Source: Euphorbia lathyris (taxonomy: Eukaryota; Streptophyta; Magnoliopsida; Malpighiales; Euphorbiaceae). Taken from it: DNA of 64,000 nucleotides. Position 1 is the stretch's first letter. Each line of letters begins with the position of its first letter. Under the pieces are notes generated by a model. The model was not told the origin of the DNA and ran no database searches. It saw only the letters and a list, made by a program, of their open reading frames with translations. The stretch is from NCBI RefSeq assembly GCF_963576675.1, contig NC_088911.1, positions 89,371,256 to 89,435,255 of the forward strand, in the 5' to 3' direction. The position numbers were made by a program, and so were the translations under genes. Below are positions 1 to 10,046 of this stretch, piece after piece.

Positions 1-513
1 ACAATCATCCTTAATTAGTTTACTAGATGTATTCTTTGGACTAAAAACATCTAAACCGGTTAAAGATTGCCAAACCGTGTGTGAATCAAAAGGCTTTGGC
101 TTTGAATAAAAATTTCGAGTAGGAAAACCAAACCAACGGTTCATGGCCGCATAATTAACACCATAACGAACTCCATCACTCCGAAAAGAGATAACTCTTT
201 TCTTCTTGTCATAGGTTAGAGTAACCAAAAACTCAATAATATGCGTTTTAAGACTAGGAAAACGCATACTAGCAAATCATTTCCAACCAAGAATGGTAAG
301 AAATTCATCAATACGCTCGGTAAAGGAAAGATTGTTTACCGTGTCGGTGTCAAGAAAAGGCATATCCACGAACTCTACGAGGACATTAGAAAACTGGCGA
401 TATTTGCGTCCTTCGGCTTCCGACGTGATATCGAACGGTGCTCCATATTGAACCCGTAATCTATTGATCTCGGTGGCCTTGGCTTTGTTTGCAACGGTCT
501 TTTGTCTAGGCAT
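1..513 (-). pseudogene. Second ATHILA ORF-1-like gene, interrupted and cut by window
   Basis: Starts MPRQKTVANKAK at 513. It aligns with the 309-codon ORF at 1275-2204: VQYGAPFDI matches DRYGAWCPI, EGRKYRQFSNV matches EGKRFMQFRYA, LGWK-stop-F matches LSWSKF, and NRWFGFP matches HNWFGFP. A single in-frame TGA (277-279) interrupts it; the same frame is otherwise open to position 1, for about 170 codons in total. Either the element carries two paralogous 3' ORFs in tandem or this piece belongs to another Athila copy fused here. No visible LTR boundary separates the two ORFs, which favours the first reading. Confidence 0.75.
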
Positions 514-1274
514 ATTGTTTTGGTTTGTGAAATTTGGGTGAAAATAGATGAAATTTGGGTGAAATAGGTGAAAATAATATGAAAGGATGAAAGTTAGAAT
601 GAAAGAGAATGGTGGTGAATTGGGGAAGAAGATGAATAGGGTAAATATTTATGGGGAAGATGAGTGAATCTTGTTATTGGGAAGAGAAAAGATGATTGAT
701 TGGTGTAAAAATAGGTGATATAAATAGGTGTAAGTAATAGGTATTGATTAGGATAGTTGAATAGGTAGTAATTAGAGTAGGAATAGGAAAAGATGGTGAA
801 AATTTCGTCCAATCCCGCACCTACATGTCGCAGGTCGCGACTGAGATTTTCAAAATCTCAGTCGCGACAGCAAGTAGGGAGAGGGGCGAAATTTTGCTGA
901 AAAAAAATTTCCTCTGCTGTCTCAACTGAGAATTCGAAATCTCAACTGAGATTTTGAAAAATCTGGGTAAAAGTGGGACTGTTTTTGATGATTTTAACAC
1001 TTCAAAACCAATTCCTCCGTGAAGTAAGTGACATTAATGTAAATATCAATCCCTGAAACTGAGATAAACAAAACTAAAACATTAAATTAAAGGAAACCCA
1101 AAGGTTGTTCCTTAAGAAAAAAAAAACTAAAGAATTAGTGCACTTTTATTTATCATTTGTAAACAATACCATAATATACATCTACATAGAAACATTATAA
1201 AAACATAATTTACAATCAAGCACTCATATATATATTAAAAACAACAAACAGAAACACATAAAATATATATATCC
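514..1274 (-). other. Spacer between the two Athila 3' ORFs
   Basis: Purine/AT-rich on the plus strand at 540-800 (repeats of the type AAATTTGGGTGAA near 527-570), then a 35-nt palindrome at 834-868 and a second palindromic cluster at about 928-955, then AT-rich sequence to 1274. A short minus-strand ORF at 594-812 is low-complexity Tyr/Ser-rich and not credible as a gene. Confidence 0.55.
834..868. repeat. 17-bp-arm palindrome in Athila 3' region
   Basis: GTCGCGACTGAGATTTT and its exact reverse complement separated by one base. The same core word (GTCGCGACTGAGATT) forms two palindromes in the 5' LTR. Confidence 0.9.
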
Positions 1275-2204
1275 CTAACTAAATGACAGACGAAGTGCAT
1301 TGGCCCTTTTAATCTTCGTTTGAACGAAGACTTGCCTCTCTGGTGCAGAAAGGAATGTTGGACCAGAACGGAAAACTCGTTTAACAAGTCCCTCGTTCTC
1401 CAAGAACTCGTAGTCTAAAATCGGGTACGGTTCTGTATCAGTCCAAGGAACAGAAATGGTTCCCTTGGCTCCTAAAATTATTCCACATATGATGTTGGCG
1501 AACCCAATCTTCCGTTTCTTAGAACGGGAAGCAGCAACTAACCCCTCCATCAAAATCTTTGAGGAGTTAACTGAGTTGTCTTGGAAAATGTCGCCCAACA
1601 CATAAAGATCAGTATCTTTCACAACATTGCTACTGACTCGACCAAAAAGGCTGTGATAGAGGAACTTATGCAGATACAGCATGGAATTAGAATTAATGGA
1701 TTTGTTGAAGGCAAGACGTGGATTGAATCGCCTAAATCCTGGTAGCATCCTCCATATGTCTCTAGAAGTCATATCCCTTCCAGGATGGTGTTGAGTTGTG
1801 TCTCCGGGTGGAAATCCAAACCAATTGTGAAGTTCTGGATAGCCAAAAGTAAATACCTTCCCCTCACAACGAAAACTGAGACGAACACGTCTCTTGTTGA
1901 CGAACCGAACTGTGGAGAACAATTCCAGAACCCAATTTCCAATAATAGGAAATTTCATATGAACAAATTTTGACCAACTCAAATTAGTCAGATAGCGACC
2001 AATGTCTTCGCTTATCCCGAGTTCCTCGTTCAGAAACTCGTCCAGATACATCATGCCAAAGAACTGAGCATATCTGAATTGCATAAAACGTTTCCCCTCG
2101 TCATGGTTATAAATGGGACACCATGCTCCATATCTATCGGAGATTTCAACTTTCTCTTTTCGAGAAGGATTTTGTTTTTGAATGTTCTTCAAAGACTTAG
2201 TCAT
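1275..2204 (-). CDS. Athila 3' ORF, ATHILA ORF-1 family
   Basis: Intact 309-codon ORF after pol, in the place where Athila elements carry their extra (sometimes called env-like) gene. It starts MTKSLKNIQKQ in a basic N-terminus. The conserved region runs from about residue 23 (DRYGAWCPIYN, EGKRFMQFRYAQFFGM) to about 130 (LSWSKF, KFPIIGNW, NWFGFPPGD). No signal peptide, transmembrane segment or known catalytic motif is visible, so an envelope role is not supported by the sequence. I assign it by resemblance to the plant family named ATHILA ORF-1; its function is unknown. A diverged second copy lies downstream at 1-513. Confidence 0.75.
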   Translation of the reverse strand: MTKSLKNIQKQNPSRKEKVEISDRYGAWCPIYNHDEGKRFMQFRYAQFFGMMYLDEFLNEELGISEDIGRYLTNLSWSKFVHMKFPIIGNWVLELFSTVRFVNKRRVRLSFRCEGKVFTFGYPELHNWFGFPPGDTTQHHPGRDMTSRDIWRMLPGFRRFNPRLAFNKSINSNSMLYLHKFLYHSLFGRVSSNVVKDTDLYVLGDIFQDNSVNSSKILMEGLVAASRSKKRKIGFANIICGIILGAKGTISVPWTDTEPYPILDYEFLENEGLVKRVFRSGPTFLSAPERQVFVQTKIKRANALRLSFS

Positions 2205-2739
2205 GTTTGTGATAGAAAAGAAAAATGAAGTCCGTAGGATTTGAGAACTTGAGAAAGAAATTTAGAAAGATGAAGTAAAATGGAAGAAGTCTGATCCTAC
2301 AGGAATATATAAGAACGATAAGTGAAAGGTTATGTCTGTTAGAAAGAAATAGGTGTCAAAGTGATACCTCTTCGATTTAACTGACAGAAAATTTTGAAGA
2401 AAGAAGACTGTAATCACTTACAGTTATTTCAAAAAAAAAAAAGACAGAAAATTTCTCAACTGAGATTTTCGGAATCTCAACTTAGATTTCCAAATCCTGG
2501 AACATAGAAAATCTCAACTGAGATTTCTGCATATATAATTTCTAAATAACACTTAACACTTATTGAAAATTTCATAACATGACTAAATTAAAATTTTAAT
2601 GTGAACAAAACTCATTTGTACTTAATGATAAATATATAAAAATAAATAAAAATTAAAATAAATTAAAAACAAATAAATTAAAAAGAAAAAGAATGAAAAT
2701 AAGAAAAGCTATAAATTAAAAACATAAAAATCAAAGAAA
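2205..2739 (-). other. Athila spacer between pol and 3' ORF
   Basis: AT-rich noncoding spacer (A-rich blocks at 2630-2720). It carries degenerate forms of the element's palindromic word: TCTCAACTGAGATT near 2456-2475 and again near 2509-2527. No ORF. Confidence 0.6.
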
Positions 2740-5451
2740 TTAATTTTGATAAAATTTATCCACGGATTCAATTGCTTGAATAGGAGCTCCGTCGAAATAA
2801 ATTTTGCAACGATTACCATTGACCTTAAATCGGTCGCCATTAGACTTTTCTAGCTCCAATGTTCCGTAATCAAATGTTTGAACAACCAAAAATGGTCCAG
2901 CCCATCTAGATTTTAGTTTACCTGGAAATAATTTTAATCTAGAATTAAAAAGTAAGACCTTATCTCCAACATTAAAGTTTTTAATTTTGATTTTGGCATC
3001 ATGCCACTTTTTAATTTTCTCCTTATAAATGCTCGCATTTTCGTATGACAAATAGCGTAATTCATCCAACTCGTTTAAGTCAAACAAACGCTTTTTCCAT
3101 GCGCTCTGCAAATCATAATTAAGGGTTTTTATAGCCCAATATGCTTTATGTTCTAATTCAACTGGCAAATGACAAGCTTTACCATAGACTAATCTATAAG
3201 GTGTCATCCCGATAGGTGTTTTAAATGCAGTACGGTATGCCCATAGTGCATCGTCAAGTTTATGTGCCCAGTCTCTTCTAGAAGACGAAACTGTTTTCTC
3301 AAGTATCCATTTGAGTTCTCTATTTGAAATTTCTGCTTGACCATTCGTTTGAGGATGGTACGGTGTAGAGATACGATGGTGTACTCCGTATTTTTTCATA
3401 AGTGACTCAAAAGCTCTATTTACGAAATGGGTACCACCGTCGCTTACCATAACTCTAGGAACTCCAAATCGACAGAATATTGAATTTAAAAACTTAACAA
3501 CTACTTTAGAATCATTTGTCGGGGTTGCAATTGCTTCAACCCACTTTGAAACATAATCTACGGCTACTAATATATAATTTTTGCCAAAAGAAAGAGGAAA
3601 AGGACCCATGAAATCAATTCCCCATACGTCGAAGATTTCAACTTCCAATATGTTCTTAAGAGGCATCTCATCTCTCCTTCCTATATTCCCCATTCTTTGA
3701 CATTTATCACAGCGGAGAATAAATGAACGGACATCTTTAAACAGAGTAGGCCAAAAGAATCCGCATTCAAGTATTCTAGCTGCTGTTTTGCTTACGCTAT
3801 TATGACCTCCGTAAGCGCTAGCATGACATTCTATCATTATAGACTCATGTTCAAACTCACTAACACATCTCCTAAATATTCCATCGCCGCATGTTTTGAA
3901 CAAGAATGGATCTTCCCAAAAATATTTCTTAACTTCTGAAAAGAATTTCTTCTTTTGCTGGTAAGTCAATCCATCTGGCACAACATGTGAAACTAAGTAA
4001 TTGGCTATATCCGCATACCATGGAGTTATGACACTTTGTAATTGCATGAGATGTTCATCGGGGAAATCATCTCGAATACTTGATGTTTCACCGATGGGAC
4101 CGTTTTCATCCTCAAGTCTAGACAGATGATCGGCGACCAGGTTTTCAACTCCCTTTTTGTCCTTAATCTCAATGTCAAATTCTTGCAATAGTAAAACCCA
4201 TCGAATAAGACGTGGTTTTTCATCTTTCTTAGCAAATAAATATCGTAAAGCTGCATGATCAGTATAAATAATGACCTTAGATCCTAACAAATAAGATCGG
4301 AATTTATCACATGCAAAAACTAATGCTAACATTTCTTTTTCAGTTGTGGTGTAATTTAGTTGTGCACCAGACAATGTGTGACTCGCATAATATATAACAT
4401 GAAGTTTCTTATCCTTCCTTTGACCTAATACACATCCTACAGCTAAGTCACTCGCATCACACATAATTTCGAAAGGTAGATTCCAATCGGGTTTTGATAT
4501 TATTGGTGTACTGACTAAAGCCGTTTTCAAAGTATTGAAAGCTTGTAAACAATCTTTATTAAAATCAAAAGTTGAATCCTTCATAAGCAAATTAGTAAGT
4601 GGTTTGGAAATTACAGAAAAGTTCTTTATAAACCGTCTGTAAAAACCTGCATGACCTAAAAATGATCTTACTCCCTTAACAGTGGTTGGTGGGGGTAATT
4701 TTTCTATAACTGAAGTCTTTGCTCTGTCCACTTCTAAACCTTTTTCAGAAATTTTATGACCTAAAACAATTCCTTCGTCTACCATGAAATGACATTTTTC
4801 CCAATTTAAAACTAAATTCGTTTCCTCACATCTAGACAATACTTTATCTAAGTTCTGTAAACATGCATTGAAAGAATCTCCATAAACTGAAAAATCATCC
4901 ATGAAAACTTCCATTATGTCTTCAATGAAGTCATTAAATATTGCTGTCATACATCGTTGAAAAGTTGTTGGTGCATTACATAGACCAAAAGGCATTCTCC
5001 TATATGCAAAAGTTCCGTAAGGACATGTGAAGGTTGTTTTGTCTTGGTCATCCGGGTAAATGTAAATTTGAAAGAATCCGGAATAACCGTCTAGAAAACA
5101 GTAAAATGCATGACCGGCTATCATTTCGATCATTTGATCAATGAAAGGTAGAGGAAAATGATCTTTCCTGGTTTCTTTGTTTAGGTTCCTATAGTCTATA
5201 CAAACCCTCCAACCGGTGGTGGTTCGTGTAGGTATAAGTTCACCTTCATCATTTCTTACAACAGTTATGCCTCCCTTTTTAGGTACACAATGGATTGGAC
5301 TAACCCATTCACTATCCAAGATCAGATAAATGATTCCATTGTCTAAAAGTTTAGCAATCTCATTTTTTACTACTTCCTTCATGTTCAGATTTAAGCGTCT
5401 TTGCCTATCCGCTTTAGGTGGCTTATCCTCTTCTAAGTGAATTCTATGCAT
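2740..5451 (-). CDS. pol: Athila RT-RNase H-integrase
   Basis: 903 codons from the first in-frame Met after the stop at 5491; biologically it is the C-terminal two thirds of the gag-pol polyprotein. [34 protein letters not shown], active site FMDDFSVYG (about residue 185). RNase [11 protein letters not shown] in [23 protein letters not shown]. Integrase: HHCC zinc domain (HASAYGGH...CDKCQ), catalytic D in GIDFMGPF, D in [11 protein letters not shown] in [10 protein letters not shown]. The C-terminus has the GPF/Y-like module ([10 protein letters not shown]). Nothing catalytic is missing; the only visible defect is the upstream stop that cuts it off from gag-pro. Confidence 0.92.
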   Translation of the reverse strand: MHRIHLEEDKPPKADRQRRLNLNMKEVVKNEIAKLLDNGIIYLILDSEWVSPIHCVPKKGGITVVRNDEGELIPTRTTTGWRVCIDYRNLNKETRKDHFPLPFIDQMIEMIAGHAFYCFLDGYSGFFQIYIYPDDQDKTTFTCPYGTFAYRRMPFGLCNAPTTFQRCMTAIFNDFIEDIMEVFMDDFSVYGDSFNACLQNLDKVLSRCEETNLVLNWEKCHFMVDEGIVLGHKISEKGLEVDRAKTSVIEKLPPPTTVKGVRSFLGHAGFYRRFIKNFSVISKPLTNLLMKDSTFDFNKDCLQAFNTLKTALVSTPIISKPDWNLPFEIMCDASDLAVGCVLGQRKDKKLHVIYYASHTLSGAQLNYTTTEKEMLALVFACDKFRSYLLGSKVIIYTDHAALRYLFAKKDEKPRLIRWVLLLQEFDIEIKDKKGVENLVADHLSRLEDENGPIGETSSIRDDFPDEHLMQLQSVITPWYADIANYLVSHVVPDGLTYQQKKKFFSEVKKYFWEDPFLFKTCGDGIFRRCVSEFEHESIMIECHASAYGGHNSVSKTAARILECGFFWPTLFKDVRSFILRCDKCQRMGNIGRRDEMPLKNILEVEIFDVWGIDFMGPFPLSFGKNYILVAVDYVSKWVEAIATPTNDSKVVVKFLNSIFCRFGVPRVMVSDGGTHFVNRAFESLMKKYGVHHRISTPYHPQTNGQAEISNRELKWILEKTVSSSRRDWAHKLDDALWAYRTAFKTPIGMTPYRLVYGKACHLPVELEHKAYWAIKTLNYDLQSAWKKRLFDLNELDELRYLSYENASIYKEKIKKWHDAKIKIKNFNVGDKVLLFNSRLKLFPGKLKSRWAGPFLVVQTFDYGTLELEKSNGDRFKVNGNRCKIYFDGAPIQAIESVDKFYQN

Positions 5452-5490
5452 TACTATACTAGGATTAATTCCTTTTAAGTCTGAAATTTT

Positions 5491-7869
5491 TCATCCCATA
5501 CTTCCTATCCTATTTCTAACAACATGCTTCAATTTTTCTTCTTGATCGCTTGTTAATTTGTTAGAAATAATTATAGGTAGAGAATCGCCTTCGCCTAAGA
5601 AAGCGTACCTCAAATGACTGGGTAACTCTTTAAGTTCTAATTTAGGGGGTGTTACAATCGAAGGCGGAACTAGTCCATCTTCTCTAATCAAAGGCTCTGG
5701 GTCCTTATCATCTAATTCCTCGTCTACTATAGGTTCAATTATTTCTTCACTTTGAATTACATCATTGACACATTCCTCGACTAAATCAAGTTTCATACAA
5801 GCGAATTCCTCCATAGGGTATTTCATCGCTTTGTTCATGTTAAACTCGACCTTATCTTCTCCTATCCTTAAAACTACCTTCCCTTCCGACACATCTACTA
5901 GAGCACGTCCCGTGTTCATAAACGGTCTGCCAAAAATTAAAGGGCAATTTACATCATATGCAAAGTCTAAGATAACAAAATCGGTAGGAAAAATAAATTT
6001 ATCGACTTTGACTAAAACATCTTCAATTATACCATACGGCCTTTTAGTGGTTTGATCCGCTAATTGCAAAACCATATTGGTACGTTTGGTATCTTCTTCT
6101 AAACCTAACTTGTTAAAAATAGACAATGGCATTAAGTTTATACTTGCTCCTAAATCACAAAGACAACTTGGGAATTCAATATCTCCCAATTTACACGGAA
6201 TAGTAAAACATCCGGGATCTTTGAGTTTAGTGGGCAAATTACTTGATACTATTAAACTACAGTCTTCTGTTAACGAAATGGATGAAATTCCTTCCCAACT
6301 GATTTTCTTTGAAATCAAATCTTTTAAAAACTTACCATAGTTAGGAATTTGTGTTATTGCATCCATAAATGTCAAATTGATATGCAAATTTTTAAGTTTA
6401 TCCAAAAACGTTAGAAGTTGTTTATCATAGTCCTTATTTCGGACTTTGTGTGGAAAAGGTGGTTTGGGTACAAAAGTTTTAGTACCTGTGTCAAATGGTG
6501 AAATATTTGTGTTTAAGATATCTTCTTTGGACTTCGGTAAATCATTTCCTGATAATGTTGCATCTTTGGGCATTTCAGGCCCTTGATAATTTTTTCCTGA
6601 ACGAAGAGTAATAGCTTTCACCTGCTCTTTCGGATTTTCTTCCGTATGGCTGGGAAGACTTCCCTCTTTTCGGGACGGAATTGATTTAGCAAGTTGACCA
6701 ATTTGAACCTCCAAATTATGGATGCTAGATGAGTGGTTTTTAATAAGCTGATCGAATTTATTTTCGATCCGTTTAAAACCATCGTCGTGATTACTTATTT
6801 TTCCACTGATAGCATCTATAAACTTGTCGCTTTTAGAAGATAAAGTGCTAATCGTATCTCTTGACTGATTTTGATAATTAGTGGTACGATTTTGATTAGC
6901 ACTAATATTATTGTTATTGTTATCTTTCCAATTAAAGTTAGGATGATTCCTCCATCCAGAATTATAAGTATTAGAATAAGGATTATTAGTTTGGTTTTGC
7001 CCTTGGACAAAATTTACCTGTTCAATCTCACTCATATTTTCGTAATCCACATCCGTTTGGATTGGATTACCATTAGTATCGCGTGGTGCCATAAACTGGT
7101 CAATTTTATGCGATAAAGCAGAAAATTGGGCTTGTAGCATCGCGACTGGATCAAGTTCAACTATACCTTTAACTGACGATGAGGTTGAGGATGATGGTTT
7201 TGCCACCGGCATATGTCCACGTTCCGCGGGCCACATACTGCTGTTGATTGCCATTTCCTCCAAAAGTTCTCTCGCTTGGGCTGATGTTTTCTTCATAAAT
7301 AGCCCTCCCGACATAGCATCTAATGAACCCCTAGTTGTAGGATTCAGTCCATTGTAAAATGTTTGCATTAAAAGTTCAGCTGGTAATTGGTGGTGTGGGC
7401 ATAAACGTTGAAGTTCTTTAAAACGTTCCCAAGTTTCATAAAGGGTCTCATTATCATTTTGAGAAAAAGATGTTAACTCCTTTATGACTCTTGCGGTTTT
7501 TGCTAAAGGAAAATATTTAGATAAAAACGCTTGGGCTAATTGTTCCCAAGTGGCAAAAGTTGCGGCTAGCATAGAAGTTAACCATTCTTTGGCTCTATCC
7601 TTCAAAGTGAAAGGAAAGAGGCGAAGTTTGATTGCTTCTGCAGTCACATCTGGAATTTTAAACGTGTCACAAATTTCTAGGAAATTTGTTAAATGGGTGT
7701 TAGGATTTTCGTTAGGTAACCCGTAAAATGTTACATTATTTTGCAACATATTAAGCAAAGCTGGCTTAATTTCAAATTGATTTGCGGTGATTCTGGGTCT
7801 AACGATACTATTGGTTACACCGGCCACACTTGGCCTAGCGTATTCCATAAGTGTTGGTGGGTCTGCCAT
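5491..7869 (-). CDS. gag-pro: Athila gag-protease
   Basis: 792 codons starting MADPPTLMEY. The N-terminal third is a Ty3 capsid-type gag region (FYGLPNENPNTHL about residue 50, KEWLTS about 95, ETWERFKEL about 145). The middle is Asn/Gln-rich and charged, with no CCHC zinc knuckle visible. The aspartic protease is near residues 550-650 with the active-site form CDLGASINLMPLS and a later FGRPFM flap-side motif; DLG in place of D[ST]G is usual in Athila. The ORF ends at TGA (5491-5493) in the context S-M-G-stop-K-I-S-D-L-K-G. The same frame continues straight into the RT ORF, so this was one polyprotein, broken by a probable TGG-to-TGA change. Confidence 0.9.
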   Translation of the reverse strand: MADPPTLMEYARPSVAGVTNSIVRPRITANQFEIKPALLNMLQNNVTFYGLPNENPNTHLTNFLEICDTFKIPDVTAEAIKLRLFPFTLKDRAKEWLTSMLAATFATWEQLAQAFLSKYFPLAKTARVIKELTSFSQNDNETLYETWERFKELQRLCPHHQLPAELLMQTFYNGLNPTTRGSLDAMSGGLFMKKTSAQARELLEEMAINSSMWPAERGHMPVAKPSSSTSSSVKGIVELDPVAMLQAQFSALSHKIDQFMAPRDTNGNPIQTDVDYENMSEIEQVNFVQGQNQTNNPYSNTYNSGWRNHPNFNWKDNNNNNISANQNRTTNYQNQSRDTISTLSSKSDKFIDAISGKISNHDDGFKRIENKFDQLIKNHSSSIHNLEVQIGQLAKSIPSRKEGSLPSHTEENPKEQVKAITLRSGKNYQGPEMPKDATLSGNDLPKSKEDILNTNISPFDTGTKTFVPKPPFPHKVRNKDYDKQLLTFLDKLKNLHINLTFMDAITQIPNYGKFLKDLISKKISWEGISSISLTEDCSLIVSSNLPTKLKDPGCFTIPCKLGDIEFPSCLCDLGASINLMPLSIFNKLGLEEDTKRTNMVLQLADQTTKRPYGIIEDVLVKVDKFIFPTDFVILDFAYDVNCPLIFGRPFMNTGRALVDVSEGKVVLRIGEDKVEFNMNKAMKYPMEEFACMKLDLVEECVNDVIQSEEIIEPIVDEELDDKDPEPLIREDGLVPPSIVTPPKLELKELPSHLRYAFLGEGDSLPIIISNKLTSDQEEKLKHVVRNRIGSMG

Positions 7870-8171
7870 TTTTTTTTGACTCGGTATGTGTTTTTACTGG
7901 GGTCTTATTTTTGTTTTTCTTATTTTTCTTGTTCTTCCTAATGGTTTTCTCAATTTCTAGGTCTATAGGGTCTGGTGCAATGCCTGAATTTCGAGAACTG
8001 CGCATGAACCTGAAATCTTGCACGAACCGAAACTACCTACAAAACAGAATTTGATAAATAAATAAATTAGTATAGGAAAACTTTTAAATTATAAAAGTTA
8101 GAATAAATATGTTTAAACCTAGATTCGAAATAAAACTCGAAAAATTTAAAATTTTGTCAAAAATTTTGGCG
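7870..8171 (-). other. Athila 5' leader
   Basis: About 300 nt between PBS and gag start. AT-rich, with a pyrimidine-rich stretch near 7900-7940 on the plus strand. No ORF or structural motif that I can support; packaging signals would be expected here but none is recognisable. Confidence 0.5.
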
Positions 8172-8190
8172 TTCCCCAGCAACGGCGCCA
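8172..8190 (-). other. Primer binding site, tRNA-Asp type
   Basis: Minus-strand TGGCGCCGTTGCTGGGGAA lies 6 nt downstream of the 5' LTR. It starts with TGG, the complement of a tRNA CCA end, and matches the PBS form known for Athila elements (complementary to the 3' end of tRNA-Asp). Confidence 0.85.
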
Positions 8191-9181
8191 AAAACTTGTT
8201 GAGCGATTTCCGCAAGTGCACGGTATACGCTAGTAGTAATAAAAGATATCGAACCCACAGGGAACGCTTTTTAACTAAAACTTTATTTAATTCGATTTAA
8301 TCACGTGTTTAGGTTTAATAAAAGAAATACGTTTAGTTGATGGAATATGTTTTGGTAAATTAGGATTAGATAGAAAGATTATATCGAGTTTAGAGAACAA
8401 TTCTGTTTGGAATTTTGATTACAAAACAGATACTTCCGTAATCGGAATGAAATGGATCTTATTTTCATAAAGCAAAGTAAACAACTTTAACTTTGTGAGA
8501 TTATGGACATGTAACAATATAATAATTTACTCAATTAAATGGCTTCGAACTATAGAAATCCCTCTAGCGTAGAGACGATTCCTACCTTAATCAAACTAGT
8601 GTTTTACTTCTGATAAGCCGCGATCAGCGATCATGTCATCCATAAAAACTAAATTTGTTAAGTGTTCAACAAAGTTCTTAATATGAATAAGATGGAATAG
8701 AACGTTTTAATAAAAACACCAATATATCATTTTGAAAATCATTTTGTCAGAACAATATCAAAATAACAACAGTAAGAATATATTGAATAAATAAGTATAT
8801 CATTAATTGAAATGTGAATTTTCACAAGTTAACAGAGAAGTAGAAACTTGGATAGCATTGTAACGAAGACTTTGAGATCCGGGTCGTCAATCTTTCTCTC
8901 AAACTTCGTAGGCTCGTCAAACCATATGCGCTTCAACCGTCAATTCTTCTCGCTGGATCTTTGGAATAGAGACTGGTCCCGTCCACTATCAGAATGAAAA
9001 CTAAACTAATACTGTGTTTATAACTAATCTAAATACAATTCGTGTACAACACGATTGCTTACAGAAATGAAATCTAACTTTCTGATTCTTTTCTGAATCA
9101 GAAACTCAACATAACAACTTTCTTCTCTAATTTCTCTAACTTTTCCAACTTAACCAACCTTGATTTCTGAAATGGATCACT

Positions 9182-9189
9182 TATTTATA
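9182..9189 (-). promoter_or_regulatory. Putative TATA box of Athila LTR
   Basis: TATAAATA on the minus strand, about 510 bp inside the upstream end of the LTR and pointing toward gag. Position and sequence fit an LTR promoter; transcription is not shown. Confidence 0.5.
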
Positions 9190-9305
9190 GTTGTTGAATG
9201 GTTGTAAATGACGGGTCGTGTCTGCTGGTGAAAGGTCGCTTTTATCCTAACGAACAGACGCGTTTTTACGAATTAAACATGTGTTTTGTGTGCAGGGAGG
9301 TTCGC

Positions 9306-9342
9306 TGTCGCGACTGAGATTCTGACAATCTCAGTCGCGACA
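9306..9342. repeat. 16-bp-arm palindrome in Athila LTR
   Basis: Arms TGTCGCGACTGAGATT and reverse complement, 5-nt spacer CTGAC. It lies upstream of the putative TATA box in element orientation. Confidence 0.9.
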
Positions 9343-9397
9343 GGGGGTATAGGGGCGAGCTTGAAACTTCATTTTTTCCCCGAGCCGGCCTCCGCAA

Positions 9398-9432
9398 GTC
9401 GCGACTGAGATTTTGAGAATCTCAGTCGCGAC
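9398..9432. repeat. 15-bp-arm palindrome in Athila LTR
   Basis: Arms GTCGCGACTGAGATT and reverse complement, spacer TTGAG. Its centre lies about 91 bp from that of the 9306 palindrome. Confidence 0.9.
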
Positions 9433-9700
9433 AGAGAGATGTTCTCCCTGGCGTTCGACTGTTTTTCGTCCTCCTCGAGCGTTCTTCTGACTGATATGCA
9501 TTCTTGGTACGTTTTTAAGGTTTTTCGTCCATTTTAGCTCCGTTTTCGCTCCTATTTGGATTTTACCAAATATTTAGGTACCTTGCATCAAAGAAGTAAA
9601 TAAAGACGTAAAAGTATTCTAAATGAATATAATTAGCATGATTTTAATGTAAATTTAACGTATTTATATATGATATTTTAGGTATATTTTGGGCTTAACA

Positions 9701-10046
9701 GCAGGAGGCCGAACCATGATAAATCTGCTGAGTAACACTTTCTAACTCTTACTCCTTATATGATTGCTTTGAACTGTGCCTAGTAAAACGTTAAAACATA
9801 TACACTGAGTTGTGTGGCTTGAGTACTGAGTTCAGGAATAGACTTAAGTGCTATCTCCTGACTCAATGATAGAAGGAGTTTTAGTTATTAGTTAACTAAA
9901 CTTGCCTCTGATCTCACTCAGCATCATTGTGCTAAACGACTAAGTAAAAGTCTTAACTGAAAAAGAAGTCAGCCTTGAAGAGAAAAATTTAAATAGTTCC
10001 TAACTCCCCCTTGGAACTAATTCTCTCACGTTATATGGGACCAACA
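9701..10046 (+). repeat. 3' part of a copia LTR (Sirevirus-like family relic)
   Basis: From AGGCCGAACC to GGGACCAACA this stretch tracks the last ~360 bp of the LTRs at 21382-22822 and 31689-33156: the AGGCCGAACCA.GATAA block, the CTGAGT/GTCAGC words and the terminal CCCCCTTGGAACTAATT...GGGACCAACA. It is much more diverged than those two are from each other. It ends in a LINE reading frame, so this LTR inserted in the LINE and was then split by Athila. Whether it is a solo LTR cannot be told; its 5' part lies left of the window. Confidence 0.8.

Larger units (their letters stand above)
1..9700 (-). mobile_element. Athila-type Ty3/gypsy LTR retrotransposon, cut by window start
   Basis: Read on the minus strand the order is 5' LTR (8197-9700), PBS, gag-protease, RT-RNase H-integrase, then two extra ORFs related to the ATHILA ORF-1 family. 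The 3' LTR would lie left of position 1. The tRNA-Asp type PBS, the FMDD form of the RT active site, the DLGAS protease and the ORF after pol together identify the Athila lineage. The 5' LTR joins a copia LTR remnant in mid-sequence at 9700/9701, so this element inserted into that LTR; the 5 bases after the LTR are GCAGG, but the other TSD copy is outside the window. Only one stop interrupts gag-pol, so it is a fairly young copy. Confidence 0.93.
8197..9700 (-). repeat. Athila 5' LTR (1504 bp)
   Basis: On the plus strand it begins TGTTGAGC and ends GGCTTAACA, giving short inverted termini (TGTT.AG / CT.AACA). It abuts the PBS, and the right edge breaks a copia LTR remnant. It contains two strong palindromes (9306-9342 and 9398-9432) and a TATA-like box for minus-strand transcription. 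The second LTR is not in the window, so the ends rest on the termini and the PBS, not on a pairwise alignment. Confidence 0.85.

Noticed and set aside
831..955. CRISPR-like spaced palindromes
   Set aside because: Only a few copies, no regular spacer, and eukaryotic retroelement context.
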